64,000 bases of DNA from Amycolatopsis palatopharyngis (GTDB taxonomy: Bacteria > Actinomycetota > Actinomycetes > Mycobacteriales > Pseudonocardiaceae): contig NZ_PQHZ01000011.1 of NCBI RefSeq assembly GCF_003385185.1, forward strand, positions 1-64,000. Reading direction: 5' to 3'. Positions 53,515-62,742 of the stretch are shown one piece after another. The position numbers and the translations under genes are program-made. The first letter of the stretch is position 1. Each line of letters starts with the position of its first letter. The notes beneath the pieces are model-generated. The model was given only the letters and a program-made list of their open reading frames with translations. It searched no databases and had not been told where the DNA came from.

Positions 53515-54284
53515 GAGAAGATCCCGCCGCCGTCGACGATGATCGTCTGTCCGGTGACGAACCCGGACTCCTCGGAGGTCAGCCACGTCACGGCGCTGAC
53601 CAGGTCCTCCGGCTGCATCGCCCGCGGGATCGCCCGGGTGGCAGCGACCTTCTGCATGTAGTCGTCGGTGTTCACCGCGCGGGACCCTGCATCGTCGACC
53701 AATCCCGGGGAGACACTGTTGACGGTGATCTTGTCGACACCGAACTCCTTGGCGGCACTGCGGGTGAGTCCCTCGACCGCCGCCTTGGAGGCGACGTAGT
53801 GGGCGAAGCCGGTGGCACCGTTGCGGGTGACCACCGAGGCGATGTTCACGATCCGTCCCCGACCGGACTCCTTCAGCAGCGGCACCGCGGCACACATCAT
53901 CTGCCAGGTGCCGGTCACGTTGACCTTCAGCACCTTGTCCCAGTCCGCCTCGGTGAGTTCGAGGATCGAGCGCTTCGGCCCCAGCCCGTGGTAGATCGCA
54001 GCATTGTTCACCAGTGCGTCGGCACCGGCGAACTCCTCCGTGGCGACAGATATCACGCGCTCGCAGTCCTCGGCCGAGGTGACGTCGGCGGTGACGAAGA
54101 CGGCGCGACCCGGCCCCGACTCGTTTGCCTCCTTCACCGCCTGCTCACCCGGTTCGTTCGCCGGAGCGATGTCGGTGGCCACGACGTTCCGGCCGGCCCG
54201 GACGAAGGCCTTCAGGTAGGCGCGGCCTATGTCGCCGGACACACCGGTCAGGATGGTGGTCAACTGAGTATTGCTACTGGTCAC
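53511..54284 (-). CDS. Short-chain dehydrogenase/reductase
   Basis: The 257-residue classical SDR has the cofactor loop TGVSGDIGRAY, VNNAAIYHG, a catalytic Ser in NIASVVTRNG and the YxxxK pair in HYVASKAAVEG. It also has the C-terminal NSVSPGLVDDAGSRAV. It oxidises or reduces an alcohol/ketone intermediate with NAD(P). The substrate is not defined, but its coupling to the aldehyde dehydrogenase suggests sequential alcohol to aldehyde to acid, or a beta-hydroxyacyl-CoA step with the ligase and hydratase upstream. It is preceded by a 43-bp gap after the MFS gene. Confidence 0.92.
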   Translation of the reverse strand: MTSSNTQLTTILTGVSGDIGRAYLKAFVRAGRNVVATDIAPANEPGEQAVKEANESGPGRAVFVTADVTSAEDCERVISVATEEFAGADALVNNAAIYHGLGPKRSILELTEADWDKVLKVNVTGTWQMMCAAVPLLKESGRGRIVNIASVVTRNGATGFAHYVASKAAVEGLTRSAAKEFGVDKITVNSVSPGLVDDAGSRAVNTDDYMQKVAATRAIPRAMQPEDLVSAVTWLTSEESGFVTGQTIIVDGGGIFS

Positions 54285-54327
54285 CGGGAACTCCTTAGGG
54301 TCTTGGATTTAAAGATTGTTGGCTAGG

Positions 54328-55698
54328 TCAGGTAGGGGAGGCACTTCGGGCGACCGAGGACTCGTCGTCCATTGCACCTCGCGTTTCCGGCGAGGCCAGA
54401 ACTGCCACGATGAACACGACGGCCGAGCCGATCACGAAGATCACCAACCTGGACGGGATGTCGTCTACGGTCGGGCTGAGCAGCATGACAAAGGTCGGCA
54501 GCAGGCCACCGAGCATGAAGCCGGTGTTCCAGGAGATCGCCGTGCCGCGCGACCGGATCACAGTCGGGTAGCGCTCGTTGAGGAAGATCATCACCGGGGC
54601 GTAGGCTGCGTTGGCGAGGAAGGCGACCACGCACGACAGCAGGACGACCTGGGCGGTGTTGGACGGGTCCGTACCCGCCAGCACCAGGAGCAGGATGGGC
54701 ACGGTCACCAAGGTGATCCCACCGGTCACCAGCATGGTGATGCGCCGGCCGAAGCGTTCACTGAGTTCACCTACGAGCGTCGTGGAAACAATCACGACCA
54801 GGCTGGCGACGAGCAGGATCCAGCCGCGCTCGGAGGGTGAGATCGGGATCACCACGTCGAGGTAGGTGGGCAGGAAGCCCGAGGTCAGGTAGTATTGAGC
54901 GCCAGCACCAGCAGCCACGGCAATGTTCAGCAGGGTGATCTTGCCGAAGCGTCCGCCAAGCATCTCCCGGAAGGTGACTTTGGTGGTGGTCCCACTCTCC
55001 TTCGCCTTGCGCTGCTGTTCGAGGAAGGCGGGGGTCTCCTCCACCTTGCGGAGCACGAAGAAGCTCAGCACCGCGCCTAGCAGGCCGGTGAAGAACATGA
55101 ACCGCCAGCCGGTCTCGTTGAACGCGTCCCCGGGGAAGATCTGCGAGATGATGATGAAGGTGATGCTGGCCAGGGCTGCACCCAGTCCGGCGCCACCCCC
55201 GCCGACCATGCCGGACATCATGCCGCGGTAACGGGGAGGCACCGATTCGGTGCCGAGGGTGTGGGTCACCGAGGTGACGCCACCGACGAAGAGACCCTGG
55301 ATGACGCGCAGGGCCAGGAAAAGGATCGGAGAGAACATACCGGCCGTGGCATAGGCCGGTACCAGGCCCATCGCCGCCGTGGAGAACCCGAGCCCGAGCA
55401 ACACCACGACCATGATCTTCTTCCGCCCAGCGTTGTCGGCGAAGCTGCCGAACAGGGCCGCGCCACCGGGGCGCATTACGATGCTGACCGCGAAGGAGAC
55501 GAAGACCAGCGCGAGACTGAGGGTATCGCTCTCGGTCGGGAAGATGTTATGGGCCACCGCGCCGGCCACGTAGAGCAGCAGGAACAGGTCGAACAGGTCG
55601 AAGGCCCATCCCATCAGGGAGGCAAAGGCGGCGGCGAGCGGACTCCCGCTCGGCGGCGCCGCCCTTGCGGAAGAGGTGCTGGACGTGTTGTGAGTCAT
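54328..55698 (-). CDS. MFS transporter, metabolite:H+ symporter type
   Basis: The 456-residue protein has twelve membrane helices. The loop RPGGAALFGSFADNAGRKKI between helices 2 and 3 and RVIQGLFVGGVTSVTHTLG are typical of the metabolite/aromatic acid:proton symporter group (MHS/AAHS-like). A cytoplasmic loop LRKVEETPAFLEQQRKAKES lies in the middle, and a second-half ELSERFGRR follows. It probably imports the aromatic acid processed by this cluster. Its start overlaps the ligase stop by one base (TAATG), so it is coupled to the CoA ligase. Confidence 0.88.
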   Translation of the reverse strand: MTHNTSSTSSARAAPPSGSPLAAAFASLMGWAFDLFDLFLLLYVAGAVAHNIFPTESDTLSLALVFVSFAVSIVMRPGGAALFGSFADNAGRKKIMVVVLLGLGFSTAAMGLVPAYATAGMFSPILFLALRVIQGLFVGGVTSVTHTLGTESVPPRYRGMMSGMVGGGGAGLGAALASITFIIISQIFPGDAFNETGWRFMFFTGLLGAVLSFFVLRKVEETPAFLEQQRKAKESGTTTKVTFREMLGGRFGKITLLNIAVAAGAGAQYYLTSGFLPTYLDVVIPISPSERGWILLVASLVVIVSTTLVGELSERFGRRITMLVTGGITLVTVPILLLVLAGTDPSNTAQVVLLSCVVAFLANAAYAPVMIFLNERYPTVIRSRGTAISWNTGFMLGGLLPTFVMLLSPTVDDIPSRLVIFVIGSAVVFIVAVLASPETRGAMDDESSVARSASPT

Positions 55699-57323
55699 TA
55701 CAGTGACCTCGTTGTCTGGAAGGACTGCCGACAGAGCCAGGCAGTTGGTCGTTCGGCAGGTGGTTCTGCCGGGAGGACTCCGGACGGGGATTGCGTCTCG
55801 GCATCGATCAACTTCCGGCGGAGGATCTTCCCCACCGGGCTCTTCGGAATCTCCTGGACGATCTCGACCCGCTTGGGCACCTTGTACGGCGACAATCCGG
55901 ATCGGTTCTTGGCCCAGTCGCGGATCTGCGGGCTGAGCTCACCTGTGTCTGCTCCGTCGACTGGTACGACGAAGGCGGTCACGGCCTGCCCCCACCGCTC
56001 GTCGGGAAGCCCCACGACGATCACCTCGGCGATGTCGGGGTGGTGGGACATGGCGTCCTCCACCTCCACCGGGTGCACGTTCTCGCCACCGGTGATGATC
56101 ATGTCGTCGACGCGGCCCTCGACCCACAGGTCACCGTCCTCGTCGACTCGGCCGATGTCCCCGGTGTGGTACCACCCGTGGCGGATCGACTTGACATCCG
56201 CGTCGGGGCGCTGCCAGTAGCCGGCGAAGGCCTCGTCGCAGCGCAGGTCCACCACGATCTCGCCCTCGGTCCCGACCGGGAGCGGCTCGTGGGTCTCGTC
56301 GGAGGTGGGATTGACCACTCTCCAGCGACCGAAGATCCCCGGGCGACCGGCCGCTCCCGGCTTGGCCGCCGCGTTGTCGGCGATGGAGAAGGTGTAGACC
56401 TCGCTGGAGCCGTAGTGGTTGACGAACACCTCGGGGTGAATGGCCTGCACCAGCTGCTCGCAGAGCGCGGAGGTCATCGGTGCTCCGGCGAAGGCGAGCT
56501 TGCGCACGCTGCCGGCCACCCGTTCCATGTCGCCGCCCTTGTGCACGACCGACCAGAAGGCCGTAGGCACCAGGTAGAGGCCGGTCACTCCCTCCTGCTC
56601 GATCAGGTCCACCGCCTCGTCGGGCGAGAAGACCGGCTGGACGACGAAGGTCCCGCCGACCACCATCATCGACAGCAGTGATCGCAGCCCCATCGTGTGG
56701 TACATGGGCATCGCGCCCAGCGTGACCTCACCCTGGGCGTAGCGGCACTGGATGACGTGCGCGACCGAGGCAGCGTGCTCGTTGCGCTGGGTGCGCGGCA
56801 CGCCCTTGGGACGGCCGGTGGTGCCGCTGGTGTAGAGCATCACGCTCCAGTCGTCCGGGCCCACGTCAATTCCGGGATCGGCGGGATCCGCCTCCGCGAC
56901 GGCCTGCTCGAAGTCCCGGGCCCCGGCCACGCCGTCGGTGGCGACCGACAACACGATGGGCTGCACGTCCGAGGCCGTGAGCACAGCGTCGGCCAGCGTG
57001 CTGGCGACCGCATCCACCACGACCACCGTCGGCGCCGAGTCGGTCAGGCAGTACACCAACTCGGCCACGCCGAGCCGGATGTTATACGGAATCGACATCA
57101 CGCCGAGCTTCTGCAGTGCGAGGTGGGTGCTGGCCATCTCCTCGCTGTTGGACAGGAACAACCCGACTCGGTTCCCACGCCGTACTCCAAGGGAGGTCAT
57201 CAGGTTGGCGATCCGGTTCGTCCGCTCGTCCAGCTCACGGTAGGTCAGCCGGCGCTGGCCAGCGAAGGCGAGCCGCTCGGGGTGGCGTTCGGCCGTCCAG
57301 GTGAGGGTTCTTCCGAGTTCCAC
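55698..57323 (-). CDS. AMP-forming acyl-CoA (aromatic/fatty acid) ligase
   Basis: The 541-residue protein has the ANL-superfamily motifs VMLYTSGTTGRPKGVPRTQ (A3), NHYGSSEVYTFS (A5), WYHTGDIGRVDEDGDLWVEG (A7) and GRVDDMIITGGENVHPVEVE (A8). It also has the catalytic Lys in KSPVGKILRRKL (A10). It activates a carboxylic acid to its CoA thioester with ATP. Together with the enoyl-CoA hydratase it suggests a CoA-dependent side-chain step, as in ferulate/cinnamate degradation, though the substrate is unknown. It follows the 2Fe-2S/CoxG gene by 4 bp. Confidence 0.92.
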   Translation of the reverse strand: MELGRTLTWTAERHPERLAFAGQRRLTYRELDERTNRIANLMTSLGVRRGNRVGLFLSNSEEMASTHLALQKLGVMSIPYNIRLGVAELVYCLTDSAPTVVVVDAVASTLADAVLTASDVQPIVLSVATDGVAGARDFEQAVAEADPADPGIDVGPDDWSVMLYTSGTTGRPKGVPRTQRNEHAASVAHVIQCRYAQGEVTLGAMPMYHTMGLRSLLSMMVVGGTFVVQPVFSPDEAVDLIEQEGVTGLYLVPTAFWSVVHKGGDMERVAGSVRKLAFAGAPMTSALCEQLVQAIHPEVFVNHYGSSEVYTFSIADNAAAKPGAAGRPGIFGRWRVVNPTSDETHEPLPVGTEGEIVVDLRCDEAFAGYWQRPDADVKSIRHGWYHTGDIGRVDEDGDLWVEGRVDDMIITGGENVHPVEVEDAMSHHPDIAEVIVVGLPDERWGQAVTAFVVPVDGADTGELSPQIRDWAKNRSGLSPYKVPKRVEIVQEIPKSPVGKILRRKLIDAETQSPSGVLPAEPPAERPTAWLCRQSFQTTRSL

Positions 57324-57327
57324 GGGT

Positions 57328-58584
57328 TCACTTCCTTCCGGTCAGGAGGCGCCCGAGCGCCTTCACGCGGGATCGAATGAGGGTCATCGCCATCGCGCAA
57401 GCACTGGCCGGGGCGGCTTCGGTGGGGGCTTCGCCGCGCGCGGAGGCTTCGACGTTGCCGGCGAACTGGCCGAACATGTCGCGGCTGACGTCGTTGACGA
57501 GGCCACGCCCGAACTGGGCGATCCGCCCGACCATGTGTAGTTCGGCAACGGCGCGCAGGGCGGTACGCCCCTCCGCCTGCGGTTCCGCAACCAGATCGAC
57601 GACGGCCGCGACGGCGCCCGAGGACGCGTCGGCGGCCTGGCCGATCACCTTCACCCGGTGGGTCTGCTCGTCCCGTTCGACGATGCGCACGTCACCGAGG
57701 AAGGCGAGCCGTACGGGACCGAGGCTGACCCGCATCCGCCCCTTGTACTGGTCGTCACCGAAGTCGGAGACGATCTCCGCCCCCGGCAGGCAGGCAGTGA
57801 GCGCGGGAGTGTCCTCGATGACCGCCCAGATCCGGTTGATCGGTTCGTCAGCCACCGTGTCTACCGTGATGACGGCGGTCGGTTCTCCGGACGGGACGGC
57901 GATCTCGGCCGGCCCACCTGTGTCGACTCGTTCGAGGTCCACCTGCTCGCCAGCCCCGCCGAGGGTCGCCCGGGGCAGCGTGGGCTCGGGTTGTCCGCAG
58001 TTGCGCGGCCCTGGCACGCCCCCGGGGTACGCGCGGGCCACGTCCGCCACCGCGTCGACGATGTTGCGGTAGCCGGTACAGCGGCACAACACGCCGGACA
58101 ACTGCTCTGGCAGGTCCTCCTCGGCCGGTTGCTCCTCGGCGGTGAGCAGGTCGTAGGCACTCATGATCTGTCCGGGGGTGCAGAAGCCGCACTGGAGTGC
58201 ATGGTGGCTGCCGAACGACTGTTGCAGCGGGTGCAGGTCGGACGGGGTCCCCATTCCCTCCACGGTGACAACCTCGGAACCATCAACCTGGCAGGCCAGG
58301 AGGAGGCAGGCACGGGCAGCGTCGCCGTCGACCAGCACCGTGCAAAGCCCGCAAACGCCGTGCTCGCAGCCGAGGTGGGTCCCGGTGAGCCCGAGATGGT
58401 CACGGAGTGCGTCGGCCAGGGTCACCCGAGGTGCGACGTGCACGGTGGCGGGCCGGCCGTTGACGGTGAAGTCGACCTTGATCAACTCGTCGGCGGCACA
58501 GCGCACCACCTGGCCACGTGGCTCCTTTCGGCCGCGGCGGCGACGAAGTGGGGCGAGCGTCCGTTCGCGTAGTCCAGTCATCAA
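57328..58584 (-). CDS. 2Fe-2S subunit of a Mo-hydroxylase fused to a CoxG (SRPBCC) domain
   Basis: Residues about 35-195 are a CoxS-type subunit: the plant ferredoxin cluster CEHGVCGLCTVLVDG and the C-terminal cluster QCGFCTPGQIM with LCRCTGYRNIV. Residues about 235-390 are a CoxG/SRPBCC domain (NRIWAVIEDTPALTACLPGA, GRMRVSLGPVRLAFLGDV). CoxS carries electrons from the molybdopterin to the FAD subunit. CoxG is usually a separate membrane-recruiting protein, so the fusion is notable. A C-terminal Ala-rich segment and basic tail may bind the membrane. It overlaps the FAD-subunit gene by 4 bp. Confidence 0.88.
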   Translation of the reverse strand: MMTGLRERTLAPLRRRRGRKEPRGQVVRCAADELIKVDFTVNGRPATVHVAPRVTLADALRDHLGLTGTHLGCEHGVCGLCTVLVDGDAARACLLLACQVDGSEVVTVEGMGTPSDLHPLQQSFGSHHALQCGFCTPGQIMSAYDLLTAEEQPAEEDLPEQLSGVLCRCTGYRNIVDAVADVARAYPGGVPGPRNCGQPEPTLPRATLGGAGEQVDLERVDTGGPAEIAVPSGEPTAVITVDTVADEPINRIWAVIEDTPALTACLPGAEIVSDFGDDQYKGRMRVSLGPVRLAFLGDVRIVERDEQTHRVKVIGQAADASSGAVAAVVDLVAEPQAEGRTALRAVAELHMVGRIAQFGRGLVNDVSRDMFGQFAGNVEASARGEAPTEAAPASACAMAMTLIRSRVKALGRLLTGRK

Positions 58585-59471
58585 CGGGTCCCCTTCCTGC
58601 TGTGCTGTGCGGCCGCGATCAACTCACGGCCACCGAGGACACGGACGAGCCGGCGTCGGTAGGCTGCGCTGGCGTGTCGGTCGCCACCAGTGGTGACCAG
58701 GGAGTCCGCGGCTTCGGTCAGGGCGTCTGCGACCCGACTGACATCGGCTCGCTGCAGCTCGCCCGACAGCAGGTGAGCCACCGCATCGGTGACGTCGATC
58801 ACCCGCGGGCGGTCCGCGACGCCGAAGGCACCGATCCGTGCCCGCCGTACCCGGCCATTCTCGCTTTCCACCATGGTGGTGATCCCGACCAGGGCGAAGT
58901 CACCGTGCCGACGGGCGATCTCGGCGAACCCGAAGCCTTGACCGGGGCGAGCCCGGGGAAAGTCGACGTACTGCAGCACCTCCCCGGGCTGCAGGGCGGT
59001 CGTCATCGCGCCGCGGAAGAACTCCCCGGCAGCAAGTTCCTTGTCCCCCTTGGGTCCGCGAACACAGAAGCGAGCGCCGAGGGTGAGTGCCACCGCGGGC
59101 AGTTCCGAGGCGGGGTCGGCGTGGGCGAGCGAACCACACACGGTCCCCCGGCTCCGGATCTCCCGGTGCCCGATCCACGGCAGCGCCCGGGACAACAACG
59201 GGACCCGGAGGTCCCGGCGTCGCTCGACCGCGCGCTGCGGGACCGCGGCACCGATCCGGACGTGCTCCCCGGCCTCGATCTGCTGCCACGCCTCCACCCG
59301 GGTGACGTCGACCAACGTGGTGGGCCGCCCCATCCGCATCGCGAGCACCGGCATCAGCGACTGGCCACCGGCGATAATCTTCGCCTCACCGTGGGTCTGG
59401 GCAGCGGCCAGTTCCGCCACGACGTCCAGGGGAGACGTCGGGCGGGCGTACGCGAACGGGGCGGCCTTCAT
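58581..59471 (-). CDS. FAD-binding subunit of a Mo-hydroxylase (CoxM type)
   Basis: The 296-residue protein begins MKAAPFAYARPTSPLDVVAE and has the FAD loops IIAGGQSLMPVLAMRMGRPT and IRSRGTVCGSLAHADPASEL. It ends in the CO-dehydrogenase C-terminal domain (FGVADRPRVIDVTDAV). CoxM-type subunits pass electrons from the 2Fe-2S subunit to an external acceptor. The ATG at 59471 lies 1 bp after the hydratase stop, and its own stop overlaps the CoxS-CoxG start. With the large subunit at 60322-62721 it completes a three-subunit enzyme. Confidence 0.92.
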   Translation of the reverse strand: MKAAPFAYARPTSPLDVVAELAAAQTHGEAKIIAGGQSLMPVLAMRMGRPTTLVDVTRVEAWQQIEAGEHVRIGAAVPQRAVERRRDLRVPLLSRALPWIGHREIRSRGTVCGSLAHADPASELPAVALTLGARFCVRGPKGDKELAAGEFFRGAMTTALQPGEVLQYVDFPRARPGQGFGFAEIARRHGDFALVGITTMVESENGRVRRARIGAFGVADRPRVIDVTDAVAHLLSGELQRADVSRVADALTEAADSLVTTGGDRHASAAYRRRLVRVLGGRELIAAAQHSRKGTR

Positions 59472-59472
59472 G

Positions 59473-60252
59473 TCAGCGGTTCCGGAATTCCGGCTTGCGC
59501 TTCTCCCCAAAGGCGGCGACGCCCTCGGCGAAGTCCTCAGTGGCGCGCAACATCGCGTACGACTTGCGCTCCAGCTCGACACCGGTGGCCAACGGGCCGT
59601 CGACACCGCGGTCGAGGACCTCCTTGGCGGTCCGCAGAGAGACGGCGGAGAAGCCGAGCAGGGTGGACACGACCCGCTCCACCTCGGCCTCGAGGGCCTC
59701 CTTGTCCTCCGATGCGGTGGCCAGGAGACCCCAGTCGAGGGCCTGCTGGCTGGAGATCCGCTCACCGGTGAGGATGTGGTACTTCGCCCGAGACAGGCCG
59801 ATCAGCCGGGAGAGCCGCTGGGTCCCGCCCGAGCCCGGCATCATCCCGAGCTTCATTTCCGGCAGGGCGAAGGAGGACCGCAGGGTGGCCAACCGGATGT
59901 CGGTGGAGAGCACCAACTCCAGGCCGACGCCGAAGCAGTAACCGTCGATCGCCGCGATCACCGGCTTCGGGGAACGGCTCGGCGCGGTGATGTCGTGGCC
60001 CAGGTCGGTCAGGTCAAACGGCGCCACCTCCATGAAGCCCGCGATGTCACCACCGGAGGTGAAGTTGTCGCCGTCACCGCGGATGACCACCACGCTCACG
60101 TCGTCGTCGGCGTCGATCTCGGCGAACCGCTCGGCCATCAGGGCGCGCATCTCCATCGTAACGACGTTCAGCCGGCCGTGGTCGAGCGTCAGGTTGGCCA
60201 CGCGGCCGTCGTGGCTGCGCTCGAGCCGGATGTCGCCTCCGGTGGTGGGCAT
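59473..60252 (-). CDS. Enoyl-CoA hydratase/isomerase (crotonase) family protein
   Basis: The 259-residue protein has the crotonase oxyanion-hole segments GDNFTSGGDIAGFM and AIDGYCFGVGLELVLSTDIR, and LPEMKLGMMPGSGGTQRLSR with one catalytic Glu. The second Glu of canonical hydratases (ALxMxLTG region) is replaced in RAKYHILTG, so it may isomerise, hydrate/cleave (as in feruloyl-CoA hydratase-lyase) or act otherwise. It lies between the large and FAD subunit genes of the Mo-hydroxylase, an unusual interruption, implying its product or substrate is linked to that enzyme. A GAAAGGAAC ribosome site precedes the ATG. Confidence 0.88.
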   Translation of the reverse strand: MPTTGGDIRLERSHDGRVANLTLDHGRLNVVTMEMRALMAERFAEIDADDDVSVVVIRGDGDNFTSGGDIAGFMEVAPFDLTDLGHDITAPSRSPKPVIAAIDGYCFGVGLELVLSTDIRLATLRSSFALPEMKLGMMPGSGGTQRLSRLIGLSRAKYHILTGERISSQQALDWGLLATASEDKEALEAEVERVVSTLLGFSAVSLRTAKEVLDRGVDGPLATGVELERKSYAMLRATEDFAEGVAAFGEKRKPEFRNR

Positions 60253-60321
60253 GGTGTTCCTTTCGGTGGGTTCTGCGCCGGGTCTGGATTCAGCGCTGAA
60301 CTCTGGGGTCGGTAGTCAGGA

Positions 60322-62721
60322 TCAGTCGTTCGGGTGCAGCAGGTCGTGCAGCACGTTGGGGTGCACCGGGAGGGAGTTGATCTCCACACCGTGTCGGCTG
60401 AGGGCGTCCTCGACCGCGTTGGCGAGGGCCACCGGGAAGCTCATACTGGCGCCCTCACCGGCGCCCTTGGCCCCCAGTCGGGTGAGCGGGGACGGGGTCT
60501 CGATGTGCGCCATCCGGAACGGGAAAATCGACTCGGCCGAGGTCGGCACCAGGTAGTCCATGAAGGTGGACACCGGCTGCCCCGACTCCGAGTAGCTCAT
60601 CTCCTCGTACATCGCGCCACCCAGGGCCTGCACCATCGCCCCGTGCACCTGGCCGGTGAACAACTGCTCGTTCAGGATGGTCCCGGCGTCGTGGATGCTC
60701 ACAACGTCGTCGATGGTGATCTCGAGGGTGTCCGGGTCGATCCGGACACTCACCAGGTCGGCGACGAAGCCGTAGCACAGCGACGAGTTGATCTGGTCGG
60801 TGCGCGAGGGCGCCTTGGCCTCGGGGGGCGTGAAGGCGACGTTCACCTCGAGAGTGGCCTCCTCGCCGTCCGGCAGCCGACCCGGATCCCAGTGGATCAG
60901 TCCGGCGGCGTGCTTGAACAACACCGACTTCTCGGGATCGCCGATCACGCGGACGGTCCCCTGGTGGAGTTCGAGCACGGCCGCCGTGGTGCCGAGCATC
61001 AGGGCCGCGGCCATCTTGATCCGGTCGCCGATCTCGCGCGCCCCGTCGACCAAGGCGGAGGTGAGCAGCGGAGAGAAGCGCGAGGAGTAGCTGCCGGAGG
61101 ATATGGTCCATGCCGTGGTGGCGGTGTCCATCACCACGGTCGGCACCACCTGCTCCTCGGGCAGGCCCAGTTCACGGGCGACGACCTGGCGGGCGACGGT
61201 CGCGTGTCCCTGGCCCTGCGGCACGGTGCCGAGGGTGACTCCGACGATTCCCTGCGGGTCCACGCTCAGGTGGACGTGCTCGGTCGAGCCCGACTTGCCG
61301 CGCCCGGGGGGACGGTTCTCGGCCGGGGTGGCCAGACCGACGTAGCCGATGTTGGTCCCGGAGGGCTCGACGATCAACGCGAGGCCGGTACCGACCAGTT
61401 CACCGCGTGCCCTGGCCTCCTCCTGCCGGGCCAATAGGGCCTGGTAGTCGGAGTTCTCCTCCAGCAGTTCGACGACCTTCTGATAGTTGCCGGAGTCGTA
61501 GATGCCGCCGGTGGGAGTGGCGTACGGGAAGGCCTCCACACCGATCAGGTTGCGCTTGCGGAACTCCAGTCGTTCCATCCCGACGGCACGGGCGGCCTTG
61601 TCCATGATCCGCTCGAGCGCGAAGTAGAGCTGCTGTCCACCGAAGCCGCGGTTCAGCCCGGTCGGGCATTTGTTCGTGACCACCGCACGGGAGCGCAGCC
61701 GGACGGTCTCGATCCCGTACGCCCCGGTCATGTTGCCGAAGCAGCGGTAGAGCGTGGCCGGCTCGGGCGGGCGCAGGTAGGCGCCGACGTTCTCCACGAA
61801 GTCGATGTCGATGGCCTGGATGATGCCGGCCTCGTCGATCGCGGTGCGGACCTTCATGTGCCGGTCCGATCCAGCGGAGCTGGACAACAGGTGCTCGGAA
61901 CGGTCCTCGGTCCAGCGCACCGGTCGGCCGGCGTGCCGGGAGGCCAGTGCCATCAGCGCGATGTAGGGATAGATGCCCGCCTTGATGCCGAAGGACCCGC
62001 CGTTGTCCGCCGGGACGTGCAGGCGCAGCTGGGAGGTGGTCACCCCGAGAGCGCCACAGAGCACCGGGACCATCGAGAACGGACCGTGGAAGTTCGACCA
62101 GACCGTCACCTCGGGGTGCTGCGGACCGTCGACCCAATTGGCGACGACGTTGTAGCACTCCATCGGCGTGGACGAGTAGCGCGGGAAGTAGAGCTCCGCC
62201 TCGACCACCCGGGCCGCGCCGGCGAAGGCCTCGTCCACCTCGCCGAAGGTGAAGGTACGGTCGCTGGCCACGTTGGTGCCACCGCGGTCGTGCAGCAGTG
62301 GGGAGTCCGAAGCGGTGGCCTTCAGCGCATCCACCACGACGGGTTCGAGCTCGTACCGGATGTCGACCAGTTCGCCGGCGTCCTCGGCGGTGTAGCGATC
62401 AGTGGCGACCACCACGGCGACCGGCTCCCCGACATAGCGGACCTTGTCGGTCCCGGTCGGGTAGTAGTCCATCGGCGCCCGCAGCGAGAGGGGGAACGGC
62501 TTGAGTGCCGCCCGGACCTCCTCCGGGCCGATCACCGCGGCCACCCCGGGGTGCTGGCGGGCCCGACTCAGGTCCACGGAGCTGATCTTGGCGTGTGCGT
62601 GCGGGCTCCGGACGACGGCGGCGACCAAGGTGCCGGGGATGGGGTCGAGATCGTCGAGGAAGGCGCCCTTGCCGACGACAAGGTTGGCATCCTCGAGTCT
62701 GGCCATCGCCTTTGAAGTCAT
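60322..62721 (-). CDS. Molybdopterin-binding large subunit of a Mo-hydroxylase (CoxL/XdhA-like)
   Basis: The 799-residue protein has the aldehyde oxidase/xanthine dehydrogenase core: KGAFLDDLDPIPGTLVAAVV, SPHAHAKI, VCG(A)LGVTTSQLRLHVPADN, TGLNRGFGGQQLYFALERIM, TVPQGQGHATVARQVVAREL and the catalytic Glu in LGAKGAGEGASMSF. It lacks the AYxCSFR loop of true CO dehydrogenase, so it hydroxylates an organic substrate (aldehyde, N-heterocycle or aromatic acyl-CoA) at the Mo-cofactor. The ATG at 62721 is chosen to match the family start; the frame is open further upstream. It is the first gene of the cluster, facing the PadR gene. Confidence 0.88.
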   Translation of the reverse strand: MTSKAMARLEDANLVVGKGAFLDDLDPIPGTLVAAVVRSPHAHAKISSVDLSRARQHPGVAAVIGPEEVRAALKPFPLSLRAPMDYYPTGTDKVRYVGEPVAVVVATDRYTAEDAGELVDIRYELEPVVVDALKATASDSPLLHDRGGTNVASDRTFTFGEVDEAFAGAARVVEAELYFPRYSSTPMECYNVVANWVDGPQHPEVTVWSNFHGPFSMVPVLCGALGVTTSQLRLHVPADNGGSFGIKAGIYPYIALMALASRHAGRPVRWTEDRSEHLLSSSAGSDRHMKVRTAIDEAGIIQAIDIDFVENVGAYLRPPEPATLYRCFGNMTGAYGIETVRLRSRAVVTNKCPTGLNRGFGGQQLYFALERIMDKAARAVGMERLEFRKRNLIGVEAFPYATPTGGIYDSGNYQKVVELLEENSDYQALLARQEEARARGELVGTGLALIVEPSGTNIGYVGLATPAENRPPGRGKSGSTEHVHLSVDPQGIVGVTLGTVPQGQGHATVARQVVARELGLPEEQVVPTVVMDTATTAWTISSGSYSSRFSPLLTSALVDGAREIGDRIKMAAALMLGTTAAVLELHQGTVRVIGDPEKSVLFKHAAGLIHWDPGRLPDGEEATLEVNVAFTPPEAKAPSRTDQINSSLCYGFVADLVSVRIDPDTLEITIDDVVSIHDAGTILNEQLFTGQVHGAMVQALGGAMYEEMSYSESGQPVSTFMDYLVPTSAESIFPFRMAHIETPSPLTRLGAKGAGEGASMSFPVALANAVEDALSRHGVEINSLPVHPNVLHDLLHPND

Positions 62722-62742
62722 CCCCGCAACTTTCACCTTGTG

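Noticed and set aside
60322..62721. True aerobic CO dehydrogenase large subunit
   Set aside because: The AYxCSFR active-site loop of form I CO dehydrogenase is absent; the family region reads RGFGGQQ.
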